From Chrysopilus asiliformis (Eukaryota; Arthropoda; Insecta; Diptera; Rhagionidae): DNA of 64,000 nucleotides. Both the position numbers and the translations under genes were made by a program. Every line of letters starts with the position of its first letter. Positions within the stretch are counted from its first letter, which is position 1. Of this stretch, positions 12,354 through 24,300 are shown one piece after another. Below the pieces are notes generated by a model that was not told the origin of the DNA, ran no database searches, and saw only the letters and a program-made list of their open reading frames with translations. The stretch spans positions 14,957,243-15,021,242 of the forward strand of contig OZ035961.1 in the NCBI GenBank assembly GCA_964034945.1, given 5' to 3'.

Positions 12354-15300
12354 ATGGAGGAAGAATCGCTAAATAAGAACTCACCATCGAGAAAGGGTTC
12401 AATCGTCAATGGATCATCAGTGAATGGTGATGGGGCGGCCAACGGTGGAGATGGTAGTGGAGACGTGGGCCTTAAGGCGAAAATGAGCCTCCTTAATGGA
12501 ATAACAGTTATCGTTGGCTCCATTATCGGTTCAGGAATTTTCGTTTCACCAACTGGAGTCCTAATGCACACCGGCAGTGTTAACCTCGCCCTTATAGTGT
12601 GGGTTATATCAGGACTTTTCTCAATGGTAAGTGGAAATTCTTCTCTCAATTCGTTTAAACGATTTTCCTCATTTTCCCTTATCCTGTGTGGAAACGATAT
12701 ATCGACCTGTCTTCCGTTTTCCATTCTATATTTTAAGTAACTCCTTTGGAGGTCAAATGAAAGTCATTTTGTGTGTCCTTTTTGACGTTTATTTACTTTC
12801 ACTATATATGGAAATATGGAATAAATTTTTTTTTATAATACGGAAAGGCAATATTTGCGGCTGCTTGACTTGACTAGATTTTGAGTAAAATGTAAACACT
12901 CTTTTATAACATCGCCTCCGTTTGGTGGCGATACGCAATGAAAAGACAAGTCGTTTGTCCTAACAGTAGTCGCTTTTCCCCGCCATCATCTATTGTTTCC
13001 TTTGATAACAAAAATATTGATTTTACTTAATACCGCCTCGACGAAATCTGATTGAATACAAGGCATTTAGGTGTCCTGGAAAATGTGTATAAAAAAAATG
13101 TACTAACAAAATTGAAACACGCCGGCTTCGCTAATCGTTACTAATGACCCAACCCTTAGATAATCGTATTAAATTTCGTTTGGGGATAAAATTTCTCAGA
13201 AATCAAAATAAAAAATCCCTCCGATTTATGTTGTGCGTATTTATCGAGTTAATAGTATTTTCCTTCAAGTACCTTAAATGCCTCTTGAGATTATAGCGAG
13301 CATCCATTAGTTTACATGAAAAGAGTTTTAGACTTACATCAAAAGCGACATTTTTTTTTGGAAAATATATCAAAGTAATCAGAAATCTATCAGCCCTGAA
13401 AAGTGTTTTTACCATTATTTTTATTTAATGCCATTTATACGAAAGAAAAGAGACGGTAAAGTTCCAGATTATCTTACGGCCAACGAATTTTTATTGAAAT
13501 TGTAAAAACTTCACGCCGAAATTTCACAAAAAAATGTTTTCGATAAAAAATCACCTGAGCTTAATGCTAAAATTTAAAAATATATGGTTATTTTAAAGTT
13601 TAATTCTAATCAGTTTCAAAACAGCGACCCTAATTATCTACTAGAGCATTCAATCCCGGGTACCCGAAACCCGGGTACCCGGGAATCCCGGCCATTTTCT
13701 GGAACCGAAAACCGGGTTTGAATTGGGTAAAATTACCCGGTTTTCGGTGCTGAAAGCAAGCAATTTCTTACATGCTAAAATATCAAAATACTGTTCGTTC
13801 GCTGCTGAATATATACGAAATACATATTTGTAAGTACATATTTCTGTTAATAATAACTGTAAATTAAAAGATTAATGCAAAATTAAGCCATCCGATTACA
13901 TTTTCTTTACAAAGTCTCTTTAAAACAACGACAATATAATAGATTTATATGCGCTCACAGAAAGTATTAAATTTCCTGTAAAGTTAAAATGGTTTTTTTA
14001 TGTATAGGCAGGGAACAACTATTATATAGAATGGAAAATAAGACCTTTCCTCATTAACTTCCACTAGAGTAAGCACTACACTATAGAAATTGATTTGTTG
14101 TCTTACACAGGGACTACATTAGGTTTTATTTCTGGTATACTAGCTGGTTCACCAAAAATAATAGCCTACTAGTTTTTTTTGCGTGGGCCAATTCTGGTAT
14201 GACATTTCAGTATGATTTTGAATTTTGACATGTCGTTAAACCGCGAACAGAAAATTAAAATTGCCAAAATATTGGCTTTAAAATGTTTGGAGGAAGAAGA
14301 ACTTTTGATAAATTTGAAAAAACGAAGACAATATTGGGTAAATCCCTTTTTAGCATTACGGGATAAATATGATATCGAAGCTAAATATGATATACGAACG
14401 AATTCCTTTCATTTTCTTTTTCACACTTTCCACAGTTAAACTCAATTCTTTGGCAATATTTTCCCATGCTCTTTTTTTCAAATCAATTCTTCGATAATTA
14501 TTTGATTTTGAATTCCACAACCATTCTTTTTCGCGAAAAATATTTATCAATTTAATAATTTCGCTCCGTGAAAATTTCGTTTCCGCCATTTTAATCAATT
14601 GAAATGTCAAAATCTGGAGTGATATTCCATAACTTGCTTCAAGCGTTTGTATCGAGTTAGAAGAAAAAGTAGTATTCGCTAGCTCTGTTTTGCCCTGTCA
14701 TTTATTTTGGTCGAAACAGAGACAGCGAATACTACTTTTTCTTCAAACGCTTGTTTCGAGTTAGAAGAAAAAGTAAAGTTACGGAATTCCACTCCTGGTA
14801 TACCAACGCTGTCTACGAAAATGGTATACCAATGCGGTCTTACCAGAAAAACTGGTAAACCAGATTGGTCCACACAGGCTTTTTAGCGAGCAATTTTGCT
14901 GGTATACCAGAAATAAAAGCTAATGTAGTCCCTGTGTTACTTCTCCTTTCTGCTGTCATACACTCGATGAAAAAAAATCAAATATGATGTTTTCTTATAA
15001 TGCCGCCCACAGTCAATCAAAATGTGAATTTTTTAACCGTAATTTTCGGATGTACGCTTCCAACGCAAAAAATTTTGTTAGAGCTTTCCTTTCTATAATA
15101 GTAATTGTTCCGTGGTATAGGTTTAAATTTAATGTTGCAATTGCAATTTTTTACTGGTAATTTCTTATTTTTTCTTTACATTTTCAGCACCGGTTCCAGA
15201 ACCGGGTACCCGGTTCTCGAAGATTCTAGCACCGAAACCCGGTTCCTTAAAATTGTCTCGGTGCTGAATGCTATATTATCTACACTTACCATTTATTGAA

Positions 15301-18300
15301 ATTGTAAGAATTTCACGCAGAATTGTCGCAATCCAAATGGTGTTCCCATTTTTTTCAGAACCTCTCAAGGGAGAAGATTGAAACAAACTGCGTTGGAATG
15401 CTTGGGATCACGGCATACAGACAACCAAGGTATGCTGTAAACTTTTGATAGTCAGGTGTGACGTCATTTGTGCCGACTTTTTTTAATTAATTTTTATGTT
15501 TATTGATCACTATTTAATGCAATCAGTCCACTAATTTACAAATATCTTATTTAAATCGCACAAATTTAAAAAAAACCATCCAGAATACAAAATTCCCTCT
15601 GCACTTGACGAACTAATCGGCACAAGTGACGTTGCAAAGAAATGTCAGATTTGAGTTTACGACATACCTTGGTTGTCTGTATGCCGTGGCTTGGGATGGT
15701 GCGAATGATTTTCTACATGCTTTTCTCAGGGATTGCTCTCCCATCTGATCCCCTCTCCTGATGTTTCGTAAACCAGTTAACTGATTTTTATGGGGTTTTT
15801 ACCATTGAATAGAGAAGGTTTTTTCCATTGCATGTGCCACCAAAAAAAAAATAAGAAGAAAACTTTTCACATAAGGATCAGATAGGTCAAGGAAAAGCAT
15901 ATTCACGAAATATTTTATCACATTGATAACTTCAGCTATCAGTTTAACAAAATATTTCAATTATGTTATGATTCACATATTTTATAATTCTCATATGATA
16001 TGATCATCATATAGAGTATAAAAACAACCTTGCCTCACCATAAACCAACAATATGAGGTGATTATCTTTTTTCCTTCATTATTTTTTGTCGTGCGTGGCC
16101 CTTTCTTTCGTTTAAGTACGTAAAAGAATTCACGAATCGCATTGAAGCCCTTAGTTCTGATCAAGAACAGGATTTTAAATATGAATGCCCAGAAAAAACA
16201 TCATTGTAAGATCTCCAACTGGTTCCTTGAATAATGATTTTGGCTGGTACCTTCACAATAAGACAGACTTTTATGTCGAGCATTTTTTTTAACGAAATTT
16301 TCAAAGAATTGTTCTTATGCTTGAATTTTATGTTATGCAACTTAAAAACCGTAATTTAAAAATCCGAGATAAAAAAAATGGTTTGAATTCCGTGGAATTT
16401 TTTTTTGTCAAATTATCTCGACGATTGTTGAAATTTCTACGATGAGTCGTGAAATACAAAAAATAAAATAACTAGGGTGACCATATTTTTTTTTTGTGAA
16501 TCCAAAACAGTGACATGTTGAAAGGGAAGAGGGAAATTTTAAACCTTAGAAATAAATCGAAAAATACTCAACAAAGCAGAGTGGCATCTGCGGCTCCAAT
16601 TGTGTAAAAAAAAACTTTTGTTCCTTTAGAAGGCAGCACAAATTACGCCACGGCCAAGATTTTGAAAAAGAAATATCTTTTGATTGAAAAGTTTATAATT
16701 AAATGCTCCGCAGGCGAATTTTTTTATTTTGAGAAAAACACTTTGGAGGCAGAAAATTTCCAAGAGACTGAGCCGTAGGCAAACATTTTTAGCGCCAACT
16801 CAAATAATCCGTTACATTTCAATTTCCGGGACGCCAACACAACATATCTAAATCCGGGACGCCAGTACAACATATCTAAATCCGGAACTGCCCCGGCTAA
16901 TCGGGGTCGTATAGTCTAGCGTTTTCCAAACTGGGAGGCGTGGACTAGTCTAAGGGGAGGCGCGAATATTAGCCAGTATTGTACGTAACATATAGGTACA
17001 TATTAACTACTATGCAACCCTTAAATATTGTGTATGGATGAAAATTCTTACACACCTTCTTTGATTTTACGACGCCTCGGTGTATGTCGCTTGCTAAGCG
17101 TCATTCCAACTAAAAGTCACCGTTTTTATCTGTTCTAAATTCGTCATGTGTCAGCTCACATCTGAATTCTGACTTAAATTTTCTATTTTTAGAAATCCAA
17201 ATTTTAGAATCATCACTTTCAAAAAAAAAGCAAAAAATGCTTTCAAAATTAAAAAAAAACAACTGATAGGAAAAAATCGCTACGTAACAAAAAACATTCA
17301 AGTTGTAATAAATTGCCACTATTTCATCATGAAAATCGCAAAAAAAAAGAGAAAATCGTCACTAATGCGACTAAAATTATTACAAATGCATACAGTTTAC
17401 TGTAAAAAATTAAAGATGTGAAGAAAAGAAAAACCTTAAACCGCTAAGAATTATTGACTCTAATCCCCAGCAAAAACAACCGTTCAATGTTGTCTTTATC
17501 AAAGTCAGTGGCATTAAATACTGTGTACGGTGCATTATAGCAAGGTCGAGTGGAAAAACATAATTTAAAAAAGTATCTCTCAAATGCATCTACAAAGAAA
17601 TAAATGAAGAAATTACAGAAACTGTATCTATAGTAAAAACAAACATCGGTTTATATGTTCATCCATCGATAAAATTAATCAATTAAACTGAAGTAAAGGA
17701 ATTATACCAAGAATAAAAATTGAAATTCCAACATATCTGCGTATGTTTTTTTTTATTGGACGTTGTAGGTATGCAAAGAAGTATAGAGTAAACATCAAGT
17801 CGTAACCGCAAAAGAATCGTCTTTACCACTGACCATCGAGGTTTTGTTGCGTCAGAGATTTTCCTTCATTTGAGTCACTTGGTGAAATCCCTCAATAATA
17901 TTAGGTAGGACCGGAAATAATGTTGAATATTTGCTCAATGAGAAATAATTTTTAATGCAGTCAACATATTATAATTAGGGCAAACATATTTTGTTTGAGA
18001 CAAATATAATGTTCTTGCTACCAACAAAATTTTGTTTGTCCAAAACCAAATTCGTTCACCACTAAAACAATTTTGTTTGGGGGAATTTAGGGGAATACAC
18101 ATAATTATATTTATGGTGAATGATTTTTGTTTTGGGCCAAACAAAATTTTGGTTGTAACAAGAATATTATATTTCTTTTAAACAAAATGTGCTTGAAAAT
18201 ATAAGAATATATAAAAATATGATGACAGCATTAAAAATGATTTCTTTCTATCCGCTTATAGTAAAAATTTCGAATATTTTTAATGGGTACATCCCAATCA

Positions 18301-21300
18301 GCTGACTTCACCACACTGAATAGTGATACGTACGGCTTGTTGCTAACGACACCATCTGCCTTGACTCTTACAACACCAACGACACCATCTGCATTGACTC
18401 TTACCGCCTCTGTTGTGAAAGGTTTACAAATTTTGCCATCAATAACTATAGTGTCCATATTTTTTGCATGAATCCGGAACAGATAACCGGAGGGAGCGAT
18501 GAGGAAAATTAAATTTTACAGAGCAGCACGCGCAGACAAACCACCTTTTGCCCATGACTCTAATCCAAAAAAATTAATTTGCCTGATTTTTAAAGTACCT
18601 ACAGAATAAGTTGCACCACAGACACGATTTGCATACTAAACATTCCACTTTCATTTTGTTTGGAACTAACTAATCTTTGATAACACTCTTAAAAAAATAT
18701 CTGAAAAATCTTTAAAAAAAATACACGCCGCAGGTGAAAACTTTTGATTTTCGAAGTAGATAATTTGAAGTAAAAATTCAGTTTCTGGGACCCGAGGACA
18801 ATCTGCGATGTGGGATTTATTCATGGTCCTGAATACATTTAAGATCGTAGGCGCAGCAGTGGAGAAGAAATTGGAAATAGAGATAAAATTGAGTGAAGGT
18901 TCCCATCTGTAACTTTTTAACGATTCGCATTATAAGGGATCGTTTGTATCGACACTTTATTCCGCGAGTTTTATTCTTCGAACCTAAATTCTTGTTGCAC
19001 AACCGTTTGCACTACGACAAAAAATTCAGTAATTTATTCCTGAAAGACGCCGAAACTGGAATTTTTTTCATACAAAATCGCCGGAATAAATTCAAATGTT
19101 GACAACTTTTGCTAAGTGAATTTACTCTGCGAAATAAACTCCGAACAAAATTCGAAGAGAAATTCAACAAATAATCGCAAGTGTAAAAAATGTAAAAAAC
19201 CAAAAACGTGTCAACAAAGCCGCAGACGTAACTTGGTAGAAAAAAAATTTCTAAAATGCACCAAAAAAAATATTTTTTTTCGAAAAATTAAGTCTTAAAT
19301 AGAGTTTTCCGAAAAATACGTGATAGGAATAACACAAGAAGGTTTTTTTTTGATTCCCACCGGAAACCATTTGAAATCCCAACCACTTATTAAAAATCCG
19401 AAACTCATTTTCTGTATTAAAGATGATTTTTTAACATTTTAATTTATTCCAGGTTGGCGCGTACTGCTATGCAGAGTTAGGAACAATGATTAAAAAATCT
19501 GGAGCCGATTATGCGTATATTATGGAAACGTTTGGACCATTCATGGCTTTTATACGTCTCTGGATTGAATGCATGATAGTCAGACCTTGTTCTCAGGCCA
19601 TTGTCGCATTAACATTCAGTGTTTACGTTCTGAAGCCGTTCTTCCCTGAATGCCAACCACCTGAGGATTCTGCAAGATTATTGGCTGTCTGCTGTATATG
19701 TAAGTAAAATAAAAATTCAATAACAATAAAAATTGGATAATTAAACCTACTATTTTCAAACCTCGTGAAAATTCAATGTCAAAAAACCACCACAGCCACA
19801 GAGTTTTCTACACTTTGTTAATCAAATCGAAATTCCCGATTTTAATCATTAACACGTTGGCTACCAGCCAAAAAAACGCTTACTCCGCTAGTATACACTG
19901 GAAAAAAACGCAAAAATCATTTCTGTACTTTGTGAGTCACCAGTGAACACAAGATCAATACAGACAAAAACGAACTCCATGCTCCACAAAAAAAACCCCT
20001 TTGTACCGCACGAGCGACTGCACTCAACCATGGAACTTGAGAAACTGACGGTAATGACAATAGTGTGTGTACACCGGTGACTCACATGGTAGCCAACGTG
20101 TTAAAATGGTGAAAGAAATTTTTACAACTACACTTTAATAATTTTTATTGCTGAATCAAAATATTCTGGGAAATTTTACTCATTAAATGAATTTTTCTTG
20201 TAACTATTGGCATTTCCGATATGATTTTTTTTAAAGATGACCTTTTAGTTTTTACTAAAATACTTTGACCGCAAATGTTTATGTAGGGAAATGTTTCTAT
20301 TTCCGTGCTAGTAATGATGATAACGTTGTTTTGTATTTTTGCAGTTCAATTGATATTTAATTAGGCGAATATTATCAGTTGATTTGTTTACAAAAGCCAT
20401 GAAAAAGTACACCAAATGATCTTCGATGCATTCTTTTGGATACTTGTTGACATTTCGATCAGATTAGAGAAATATTTTTAAATTCTATACAAGTATACTC
20501 AAGGGAATCGCTATAGCTGTTCTGAGTAAAGAAAATTATCAACAATCACTGAAATCATTAACATTTTTAATTGTTTGGAACGGGTAACAAATGACGAACA
20601 CTCAATCATGTTATAAAAAAGTTATTACAGTTTTTAATGTCGTACATAAAGTTTTATGTTGAATTTATTCAACTATAAAAAGGCAAATTTACGTATAATA
20701 AATATGAATTTAAAAAAATTTGATACAATTGATTTTTAAGGCATGGGAAGATTATGTTCTAAGTCATTCTTGTTTTTAGGGGCTGTCCATAAAATACGTC
20801 GTACTAATTTTAGACTCTTCAGACCCCTTCCGTCATACCTTTTTCATGCTTTTTCGCGATTTTGTGTATGAAGTTTAATACCACCACTACACTACCGCAG
20901 ACCTCCCCTCCCCCACCCCCAAGGAGTTTGATTTTATGGACAGCTCCTTACAATTTTTTTTCTGAAAACTCAACCATTTCCGAGAAAATCACGAAAAAAG
21001 AAGCAATTCGATACTTCTCATTTTTGAATAAAATTTAGCTTTTGATAAAAGTTAGCTCTATGCTATATTTAAAGTGTCCACCCCAGTTAGTTCTCGAATT
21101 TTCGGGTAGTTATACTATACATGAGAATCATATAAAAGTATATTAGATTTAGTATACCGTTTGTAACGCATAGAACCAGTCGTCGGACACAAAAATGAAC
21201 TACACCAGAGTGTTTGGGATGACAAAAGATTTTGATTTCTGCATGTCCGTCCTTCTGTCTGTCTGTCTGTCTGTCTGTCTGTCAGTCCGTCTGTCTGTTC

Positions 21301-24300
21301 GTCTGTCTGCCCGTCTGTATGTTTGTTCATCTGCCCGTGAACACCATAACTTTCGAATGGATTGAGTTAGACTTGAAACTATGAATGGGCAAGATCGGAC
21401 CATTGCTTCCCCCCTCCCCTAGAAAAACGAAACAGTTTTTTACAATTTTCTCGAAAACGGGAAGTCGTATTGAAAAATCTGTCAAGGTAAAATGTGGCTT
21501 AAATAGGATTTTACTCAACTCATGCATACATCAAAGTCCAGTTGACTCCTCCTCCCTCCTCCTGTCTTCCTCCTCCTCCTCCCCTCCTCCTCCCCTCTTC
21601 AGTAAAAATCAAATACTTTTTTCCTGTTTTCTCGAAAACGGTGCATCTTGTCAAGAAATTTGTAAAGACGAAATGCATTTAGAAAATTATTTTTCATTAC
21701 CGTTCCATACATCATAATTCAAAGGAACCACCCCTTCCCCCAAATCTTCGCCGCAAGCGATGATGGGATGAAAGTTTAGTTTTCGAGACGCTGTGGCTGA
21801 TTCCGGAGCTTTGCTGGTTAATGTGGGACATATGATCACAATAGCTTGGTGTGCCAAAAACAGAAACATTTTCCGTTAAAATTGTGTCGGTGTAAAATGT
21901 TTATTTGTTTTTGTATAAATCATAGATTTTCCTGTTAATACTTTTTTTATTTAACTTAAAGTTCAAAAGTTCTTACAAGAATTGTTTACCATCTGATTAA
22001 AGTCTTTTTTAACCAAATTAAACGCAAATTATTTTAAATTTCACAAAAAAAAAATTAAGATTTTTGCCCAAAGCAATTTGTTTTGTATACAAATGATTGA
22101 ATTACCACTTGGATCGATTACTTAACTGCCGGGTTTGTCGAGACTGCCAAAAAAATGTCATAATAATTTCCTTGTTCGTCATAACTTTTTTTTTCGAGTA
22201 TTCTGTAAGCTATTAGCATATTGTTTAACTTAATTTTATCGTCTCTCTTCTAATTTTTATGAATTGTCTTTCGTTTATTTCAGTGGTCCTAACTTTTGTT
22301 AATTGCTGGGACGTCAAATGGGCGACAAATGTTCAAGATGTCTTCACATATGCAAAACTATTGGCGCTGTTTATTATCATAGCAATGGGAATTTATCAAT
22401 TGTGCCTAGGTAAGTTAATATGTATGTGAAAAAAATCTCAATTATTTCATTCCATCTGCAAACTTGACTCAATGATAATAATTCTAATAAAAATGGTAAA
22501 TACTCTATTTACATTAGATTATTTTTCTACTTGTAAACATTGTTGATTGGATTGAAACACGTGGTGTAACTCAATAAACATACGAAATATAAGCGGATAA
22601 TGTGATTTTTTTTTCTATTCATCTGGTAGATATTATGCCAGATGCCTGGTGTCATGTGGAATTGATTACTTTTGCAACAATATTTGCATATCGATAGCGT
22701 TTTTATACGATCTTGTCTTACTAAACGGTGTGTGGCGCTATCTTGAAGATTTTTTTATCTTTGAAATTCTTCCAGCTATGACGATTTTGCTGGAATATTC
22801 TTGTCACGCTGGTTAATATATCGCTAACTGGTTACAATCTAGTCATCGTAGATACTTTTTTTCATCTACAGATTTACTTAATTAGTGAAACTTTACCTTT
22901 GTCGATAATATTTTGAAAATCACGCCATATGGAATAATTATTATAATTTTGTTTTTATCATTCTTAAATATAACCACTGAGTTTCCAACCACCTGTTGAG
23001 ACATTAAAATACAGTTTCAAGTTTATTTTGAGCCTTCAGAATCTATCTGAGAGTAATAAAATAAAATTTATCGTTGCAAATGATTTAAAACAAAACAAAA
23101 AAACACGAAAAAATCTTTCAGCCGCAATTTTATTTAAATCAATTTATTATTTAAATAAAACTATATTTCAATTTTTTTCTCGGATTATTTTCGATAATTA
23201 AACTAGCAGACACAACTTGCTTTAGTTTGTCGTACTGAACTCGGATATTAGTTGAAATAGGTAATTTTTGTCGTTCAAAAAACCGCTTCAGAGAGCAAAT
23301 TTCTAATATAATTTTCAATGAGAATCTTCTAATAAAAAATTTTAATTGACATCCTTAGTGCGAACGCACACGCTTCTTCTCGTCGCGGCAACTTTTGGTC
23401 CCCAAAATGCCTTTCCTACGTACACGCTTCTTCAGTTTTTAGTAGGAAAAACTTGTGTACAACAAGCGATCGCTCATGTGTGTGTGGTTCTCATATATGT
23501 GTTGTATTTCCAGCTCATTCCTTTATTAGCTAGCACCGAGGCAACATCAATTGCCACAATAGGAACTGCCAATAATAGAAGAATAAGGACTGGTAATTTG
23601 TTATGGAATTTACCCTTTCCTACCTACCTGAAAAATAAAACTACCTGCAATTGGGATTTCATTATTTGCATTCAATTTTTGTTTATTATATGTTTACGAG
23701 TCGGTGGCTAAGCACCGACTGCCTCAATGAAATTACGTACACATGCATGCTGACGTGCTACACGAGCGACTTCGTTTGTGTGCGTAAAAAAAGACGAGAA
23801 GAACACTCTTTGAGTGGCGACTTTTCCCCTCTTGCCGCACTCGTTTCTTATCCACAATTTGGTGAAGTTGCGGCATGCTGATGATCGAAAGTTGCTCCGT
23901 GTACGCCCTCGCTTAAAGGTGCCGGTCCACATGAGAGTAAATGCCGGCGAGAACCTCACGATAGCAGCTACTCGCAAATGGACACGTTTCTAAGAGTCGC
24001 TCGGAGAAACTCGCAAAAACTCGCGAGCTAGTTTCTGCGAGCTAGTTTCTACGAGCTAGTTTCTGCGAGCGGTCAAAACAGATTCTACTCTCTAGTCGAC
24101 AGGCCTCCACTGAAATCTCGGAGAGTAGCTCGCCAGATACGAACAGCGTTTGAATTTCGCTAGTAGCTCTCGAGAACGCTAGAAGCTAGAAGCTCGATTT
24201 CGCTAGTAGCGATAGAAAAATCGCCGAAATTAACTCTCAAATGGACAACCTCATGCGAGTAACTCTCGAGAGCTTTTGAGAGTTACTCGCGTATTTACTC

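Larger units (their letters stand above)
14106..14936. mobile_element. PIF/Harbinger element, internally deleted, nested in the hAT
   Basis: The ends CACAGGGACTACATTAG and CTAATGTAGTCCCTGTG are flanked by TTA at 14103-14105 and 14937-14939, the 3-bp duplication of PIF/Harbinger. It keeps the start of a transposase-like frame on the plus strand and most of a MADF/Myb-like frame on the minus strand, the two-gene layout of that superfamily. The transposase catalytic region is gone. Confidence 0.85.
13642..15275. mobile_element. hAT-like element with perfect 8-bp target duplication
   Basis: The element is flanked by TTATCTAC at 13634-13641 and at 15276-15283. The ends are TAGAGCATTCA and TGAATGCTATA, inverted with one mismatch. 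Subterminal regions are rich in ACCCGGGT/ACCGGGTT palindromes in opposite orientation. An 8-bp duplication is the hAT hallmark. There is no hAT transposase. Most of its length is a second element inserted at 14106-14936. Confidence 0.85.
12627..19452 (+). other. large transporter intron filled with transposons
   Basis: The intron between the first two coding exons holds the nested hAT/PIF pair at 13642-15275, the MITE at 15409-15688, a TAGGGTGACCATA-ended repeat at about 16473-16915 and the hairpin element at 17983-18188. The remaining sequence is AT-rich with no supported exon. Confidence 0.6.
19700..22283 (+). other. transporter intron
   Basis: Contents: the piggyBac-like MITE at 19849-20102 and a (GTCY)n repeat copy at 21110-21735. 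The rest is AT-rich with nothing recognised, apart from a GGGCTGTCCATAAAATACG motif at about 20779 that recurs in the window. Confidence 0.6.

Noticed and set aside
12344..12724. 126-codon minus-strand frame over the transporter's first coding exon
   Set aside because: It is antisense to a well-supported exon with clear SLC7 motifs and carries no family signal.
23346..23977. Three overlapping frames (121, 76, 89 codons) as a possible gene in a transporter intron
   Set aside because: No domain, no matching splice sites, and repeated CG-rich segments suggest repeat-derived sequence.
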